NCBI GenBank assembly: GCA_021789795.1
Contig: JAJYJA010000085.1
Coordinates: 1-9,988 of the forward strand
Direction of reading: 5' to 3'
Length of the DNA: 9,988 nucleotides
Origin: Deltaproteobacteria bacterium
GTDB lineage: Bacteria; Desulfobacterota; Desulfobulbia; Desulfobulbales; VMSU01
Shown: positions 6,157 to 9,988 of the stretch, piece after piece
Numbering within the stretch: the first letter of the stretch is position 1
Layout: every line of letters starts with the position of its first letter
Position numbers and translations under genes: made by a program
Notes under the pieces: generated by a model
Databases searched by the model: none
What the model was told of the DNA's origin: nothing
The model's input: only the letters and a program-made list of their open reading frames with translations

Positions 6157-6183
6157 GAGGATGGCGGATGGTGTAAAAAAAGG

Positions 6184-6211
6184 TGGATACAACGGACGGA
6201 TCGGCTATAAT
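6184..6211 (+). promoter_or_regulatory. Candidate sigma-70 promoter of galU
   Basis: A perfect TATAAT (6206-6211) lies 16 nt after TGGATA (6184-6189, 4 of 6 to TTGACA). It is in the divergent tilS/galU gap and would give a leader of roughly 65-70 nt before the galU ATG at 6285. It could drive galU, priA and def together. Confidence 0.55.
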
Positions 6212-6284
6212 CGCCGGGGTCGTCGTCCGGATTTCACGCGGCGCAAGGCCAGCTTCATAAACCTTATTTCCGGGATCAACTTCA

Positions 6285-7175
6285 ATGAAAAAAACGAAGC
6301 GAGTGCAACAGATCCGCAAGGCGGTCATCCCCGTGGCCGGGATGGGAACCCGATTCCTTCCCGCCAGCAAGGCCATTCCCAAGGAGATGCTGACCATCGT
6401 CGACCGGCCCACCATCCAGTACATCGTAGAGGAGGTGGTGGCCTCCGGCATCGAGGAGATCGTGCTCATCACCAGCGCCGGCAAACAGGCGATCGAGAAC
6501 CACTTCGACTACAATCAGGAACTCGATCTTCTCCTGGAGCGCCGGGGCAAGCTCAGGATCTGCGAGGAGTTGCGCCATCTCGCCAACCTAATCGACATCG
6601 TGGCGGTACGCCAGAAAAAACCCCTGGGCCTGGGGCACGCCATCTGGACCGCCCGCAACGTGGTGGGCGACGAGCCGTTCATGGTGCTCCTGGGCGACGA
6701 CCTGGTGGTCTCGGACCAGCCCTGCGCCAAGCAGATGATGAGCCTCTACAACGAGGTGCAGGAGTCGATCGTCGCCATCCAGACCGTGCCCTTGGAGCAG
6801 ACCCACCAGTACGGGATCGTGGAGGGCGAGATGATCCGGGAACGGGTCTACGAGGTCAAGCGGCTGGTGGAGAAACCGGCCCCTGGCACCACCAGCTCCA
6901 ACCTGGCCATCATCGGCCGCTACATCCTCCATCCCGACATCTTCGACATGCTAAGCCGCACCACCCCTGGCCACGGCGGCGAGATTCAGCTCACCGACGC
7001 CCTGCTCGCCCTGTCCAACAAGCGGTCGATGTACGCCTACGAGTTTGAAGGCGACCGCTACGACGCCGGCGACAAGATGGGCTACTTAAAGGCGATCATC
7101 GCCTTCGCCCTGCGCCATCCGGAGCTCAAGGACGAGTTTAGGCGGCACATCAAGGAAGTGGCGGCGGCCAGCTGA
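6285..7175 (+). CDS. galU: UTP-glucose-1-phosphate uridylyltransferase GalU
   Basis: This 296-residue cytoplasmic nucleotidyltransferase makes UDP-glucose from UTP and glucose-1-phosphate, feeding lipopolysaccharide, exopolysaccharide and galactose metabolism. The UTP-binding N-terminus is GMGTRFLPASKAIPKEM (19-35). QKKPLGLGHA (110-119), LLGDD with D138/D139, VEKP with K197, GEIQLTDAL (232-240) and RYDAGDKMGYLKA (258-270) are all the expected family motifs, in the right order. The length is normal for bacterial GalU. The start ATG at 6285 leads directly into the conserved IRKAVIPVAG strand; upstream pairing to 16S rRNA is poor. priA begins 5 nt after its stop, so the two are probably cotranscribed despite unrelated functions. 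Confidence 0.96.
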   Translation: MKKTKRVQQIRKAVIPVAGMGTRFLPASKAIPKEMLTIVDRPTIQYIVEEVVASGIEEIVLITSAGKQAIENHFDYNQELDLLLERRGKLRICEELRHLANLIDIVAVRQKKPLGLGHAIWTARNVVGDEPFMVLLGDDLVVSDQPCAKQMMSLYNEVQESIVAIQTVPLEQTHQYGIVEGEMIRERVYEVKRLVEKPAPGTTSSNLAIIGRYILHPDIFDMLSRTTPGHGGEIQLTDALLALSNKRSMYAYEFEGDRYDAGDKMGYLKAIIAFALRHPELKDEFRRHIKEVAAAS

Positions 7176-7180
7176 TCCCC

Positions 7181-9646
7181 TTGGCCGGTCTTACCTGGCT
7201 TGAGGTGGCGGTGGCGGCGCCCATCGCCACTACCCTTACCTATCGCCACCCACCCTCCTCGACGGTCGCGCCCAGGCCGGGGCTGCGGCTCCTGGCGCCC
7301 CTGGGCGGCAGGCAGGTCACCGGTTACCTGCTCGCCTGCCTGGAGTCCCCGCCCGAGCCGGGCGGCTACGCCATCCGCGATCTTATCCGCTATCTCGACC
7401 CCGAGCCCCTGTTCCCCGCCGAGATGGTGGATTTTTTCCGCTGGCTGGCCGATTACTACCAGCACCCCATAGGCGAGGTGATCAAGGCGGCCCTGCCCGC
7501 CGGGCTCGCCCCCCAGAGCGGCCGGCTGATCACCTTGACCGACCATGGCCGCGAGATGCTCGCTAGGCTTTCCGCACCCGAGCGCCCAGCTGGCAAGTGG
7601 TTTGCCCGGCTGCTGAAGGATGGACGGCTGACGGTGGCGGCCACCCGCAAACTTGGGCGGGACGGGCAGGGCGGCCTGCTCGCCCGCTGGGAGCAACAGG
7701 GCCTAATCGTGGCAAGCGAGACTGCGGCCCAGGACGCGGTGGGAGAGAAGACCGAGCTGTGCCTCGCCTGGCCCCTGGGCCCCGGACTGCCTGCCGGCAC
7801 CCGGCTCCTCTCCTCCGAGCGCCGCTTGCTCGCCCTGCTCGACGAGCTGGGGCGGGCGGGGGGTCAGCCCTGGCTGCCCGTTCGTCAGCTTGCCCCACGC
7901 TACCGGGGCTACCGCAAGCCCATGTGCTCCCTGGCCGAACGGGGCTTGCTTCAGCTGGCAGAGCGTCCGGTCTATCGTGATCCCTTCGGCGAACCGCCGC
8001 CCGTGTCCTCCCCGCCCGTCCGGCTCACCGACGAGCAGGAGACGGCGATGCAGTCCCTGGCCCCGGCCCTCGCCGCCCGGCGCTATGCCCCCTTCCTCCT
8101 GCACGGGGTAACGGGCAGCGGCAAGACCGAGGTCTATCTCCAGGCCAGCGCCCTGACCCTGGCCCAGGGTCAGGGGGTGCTGGTGCTGGTGCCGGAGATC
8201 GCCCTGGCGAACCAGATCGAGGGTGATTTCCTCTCCCGCTTCGGGAACCAGGTCGCCATCCTGCACAGCGGGCTTAACGCCGGCGAGCGTTTCGATCAGT
8301 GGCGGCGCATCCTAAGCGGCCAGGCCCAGGTGGTGATCGGGGCCCGTTCCGCCCTCTTCGCCCCCTTGACCGGGCTGGGGCTGATCATCGTCGACGAGGA
8401 GCATGACGGGGCCTACAAGCAGGAGGACGGCTTCCGTTATCAGGCCCGGGACGCGGCGGTGATGCGGGCCAAACAGACCGGCTGCGTGGTGCTGCTGGGC
8501 TCCGCCACCCCCGCCATCACCAGTTTTTATCACGGGGCTACCGGCAAGTACCGTCGGCTCACCCTGACCCGGCGGGTGGCGGAGCGGCGGCTGCCGGCGG
8601 TGGAGATCGTCGATTTGCGGGCGGTGCCCACCGTCTCTGGTCGTCCACCCCTGTTCAGCCCCCAGTTGCTCGGCCAGATCAGGGAAACCCTGGCCCAGGG
8701 CAACCAGAGCCTGATCTTCTTAAACCGGCGAGGCTTCGCCAACCTGGTGCTCTGCCAGGACTGCGGCCAGGTGTTGCGCTGCGGCCACTGCCAGGTGAGC
8801 CTGACCCTGCACCAGCAAAGCGGCCAACTCGTCTGCCACTATTGCGGCTTTGCCATTAAGAACGCCGCCCTCTGCCCCCAGTGCCGCTCCGCGCATCTCG
8901 TCCCGGTGGGCTTCGGCACCGAGCGGATCGAGGAGGAGCTGACCCGCCTCCTGCCCGGGGCCCGCATCGGACGCCTGGATCGCGACACCGCCACCGCCCG
9001 CGGCCAGCAACTCGCCATCTTAAAGGCAATGCGCCAGCGACAGATCGACATCCTGGTCGGCACCCAGATGATCGCCAAGGGCCACCACTTCCCCCACGTC
9101 ACCCTGGTGGGGGTGGTGTGGGCCGACGCCGGGCTGGGCCTGCCCGACTACAAGGCCGGGGAACGCACCTTCCAGCTCTTGACCCAGGTCTTTGGCCGGG
9201 CCGGGCGGGGCGAGAGCCCGGGCCGAGTGGTGGTGCAGACCTTAAACCCAGAACACTACAGCATTGTCACCTCCCAGGGCCATGATTACCATACCCTCTA
9301 CGCCGAAGAGCTGGGCAGAAGGCGCCTGCTGGGTTTTCCTCCTTACTGCCGCCTGGTAAACATCCGGCTGGAGGGGCGCCAGGCCAAGGAGGTGGAACGG
9401 GCGGCCATCCGGTTGGGAAGGCTGGCCAGGGACGAGGCCCAGGCCCTGGGAATCGGGGTGCTGGGCCCGGCCCCGGCGCCCATCGCCAAGCTTCGCGACC
9501 TTTATCGCTGGCAGCTTCTGCTCAAGGGCGTAAACCTCAAGACCCTCCACGACCTAAGCGTTCGGCTGGCGGGGGTCAAACCCGCCGCCTTGGGGGCCTC
9601 GGCGGTCAAATTGCAGGTGGACGTTGATCCGGAAAGTATGGTATAA
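7181..9646 (+). CDS. priA: Primosomal protein N' (replication restart helicase PriA)
   Basis: This 821-residue superfamily 2 DNA helicase recognises stalled forks and D-loops and reloads the replisome through DnaB/DnaC or their equivalents. The N-terminal 3'-DNA-binding domain begins at WLEVAVAAPIATTLTYR (6-22). Walker A is GVTGSGKTE (309-317) and Walker B is DEEH (405-408), followed by AYKQ. The PriA zinc region has eight cysteines in four pairs: C525/C528, C534/C537, C552/C555 and C565/C568. Helicase motif VI is QVFGRAGR (669-676). The C-terminal domain runs to the end. All motifs are intact and the protein is somewhat longer than the E. coli enzyme, chiefly in the region between the N-terminal domain and the helicase core. 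The start is a TTG 5 nt after galU. The next in-frame candidate, GTG at 7205, would cut the first strand of the DNA-binding domain. Confidence 0.95.
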   Translation: MAGLTWLEVAVAAPIATTLTYRHPPSSTVAPRPGLRLLAPLGGRQVTGYLLACLESPPEPGGYAIRDLIRYLDPEPLFPAEMVDFFRWLADYYQHPIGEVIKAALPAGLAPQSGRLITLTDHGREMLARLSAPERPAGKWFARLLKDGRLTVAATRKLGRDGQGGLLARWEQQGLIVASETAAQDAVGEKTELCLAWPLGPGLPAGTRLLSSERRLLALLDELGRAGGQPWLPVRQLAPRYRGYRKPMCSLAERGLLQLAERPVYRDPFGEPPPVSSPPVRLTDEQETAMQSLAPALAARRYAPFLLHGVTGSGKTEVYLQASALTLAQGQGVLVLVPEIALANQIEGDFLSRFGNQVAILHSGLNAGERFDQWRRILSGQAQVVIGARSALFAPLTGLGLIIVDEEHDGAYKQEDGFRYQARDAAVMRAKQTGCVVLLGSATPAITSFYHGATGKYRRLTLTRRVAERRLPAVEIVDLRAVPTVSGRPPLFSPQLLGQIRETLAQGNQSLIFLNRRGFANLVLCQDCGQVLRCGHCQVSLTLHQQSGQLVCHYCGFAIKNAALCPQCRSAHLVPVGFGTERIEEELTRLLPGARIGRLDRDTATARGQQLAILKAMRQRQIDILVGTQMIAKGHHFPHVTLVGVVWADAGLGLPDYKAGERTFQLLTQVFGRAGRGESPGRVVVQTLNPEHYSIVTSQGHDYHTLYAEELGRRRLLGFPPYCRLVNIRLEGRQAKEVERAAIRLGRLARDEAQALGIGVLGPAPAPIAKLRDLYRWQLLLKGVNLKTLHDLSVRLAGVKPAALGASAVKLQVDVDPESMV

Positions 9647-9683
9647 GCTCAAGGCCACGGGCCGATCCCGGCTGACGATCAAG

Positions 9684-9988
9684 ATGATTAGAAAAATCCT
9701 TACCTATCCCCATCCCATTCTCGCCCAGAAGGCGGCGCCAGTCACCGTCTTTGACGAGGAGCTGCGCCGGTTGGTGGCCGACCTGGTGGAGACCATGTTC
9801 GACGCCCCGGGCGCGGGGCTAGCCGCCAACCAGGTCGGGCTGGCGACCAGGGTGGTGGTGATCAACACCTCCAAGAAGGAGGAGGACGAGGATCGCCAGG
9901 CCATCGCCCTTATCAACCCGGAGATCCTGCACGGCGAGGGCTCGGAGGTGGAGGTGGAGGGCTGCCTTTCGGTGCGGGAATACTCCAC
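9684..9988 (+). CDS. def: Peptide deformylase, 5' part (cut by window end)
   Basis: The first 101 codons of peptide deformylase are present; this metalloenzyme removes the formyl group from the initiator methionine of new proteins. MIRKILTYPHPIL is the typical N-terminus. Motif 1 is GAGLAANQ (43-50) with Q50. Motif 2 is EGCLS (92-96), where C94 is the metal ligand. The third motif (HEFDH) would lie beyond the window, so the gene is partial at its 3' end only and shows no sign of damage. A short acidic/basic insertion-like stretch, KKEEDEDR (64-71), lies between motifs 1 and 2. The start is 37 nt after priA, likely in the same transcript. def is commonly followed by fmt, which could be checked to the right. 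Confidence 0.95.
   Translation, partial: MIRKILTYPHPILAQKAAPVTVFDEELRRLVADLVETMFDAPGAGLAANQVGLATRVVVINTSKKEEDEDRQAIALINPEILHGEGSEVEVEGCLSVREYS

Noticed and set aside
1..9988. CRISPR arrays, insertion sequences, integrases or attachment sites
   Set aside because: No regularly spaced direct repeats, transposase-like proteins or duplicated tRNA 3' ends were seen.

Overview
The window reads as a GC-rich chromosomal segment of a Gram-negative bacterium. Lipoprotein and periplasmic export signals, a NosL-family protein and the style of the housekeeping genes suggest a Desulfobacterota (former deltaproteobacterial) organism, perhaps near Desulfobulbales. That placement is an inference from gene content and recall, not from a search. 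Coding density is high. Most genes start with ATG, but GTG and TTG starts decide three of them.

Region 1 (about 1-4313, + strand) is a tightly packed operon: a thioredoxin-like (TlpA/ResA type) lipoprotein, a NosL-family copper-binding protein with a CxxCGM motif, a 95-residue single-anchor protein, a MacB/FtsX-type ABC permease, its ATPase, and a protein of about eight membrane segments. Junctions are 13 nt or less, and two genes overlap. No nosZ, nosD or nosY is present, so this is not an ordinary nitrous-oxide-reductase cluster. It looks like a dedicated envelope system for metal (probably copper), thiol or cofactor handling, and it is the most interesting part of the window. A short open frame at the very start (3-113) may be the tail of a preceding gene.

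Region 2 (4314-4740) is a convergent intergenic zone. It holds a strong hairpin just after the operon, an intrinsic terminator pointing left, and two minus-strand tRNA genes, tRNA-Arg(CCG) then tRNA-Ala(CGC) in transcription order, with a plausible promoter before them.

Region 3 is housekeeping. tilS (tRNA-Ile lysidine synthetase) lies on the minus strand, divergent from galU (UTP-glucose-1-phosphate uridylyltransferase). galU has a consensus TATAAT upstream and is followed by priA (replication restart helicase) and the 5' part of def (peptide deformylase), which runs off the window. No mobile element, CRISPR array or rRNA was seen.

Across genes on both strands, the codons TTA and CTA occur mostly before a codon beginning with A. 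This codon-context pattern deserves a genome-wide test.
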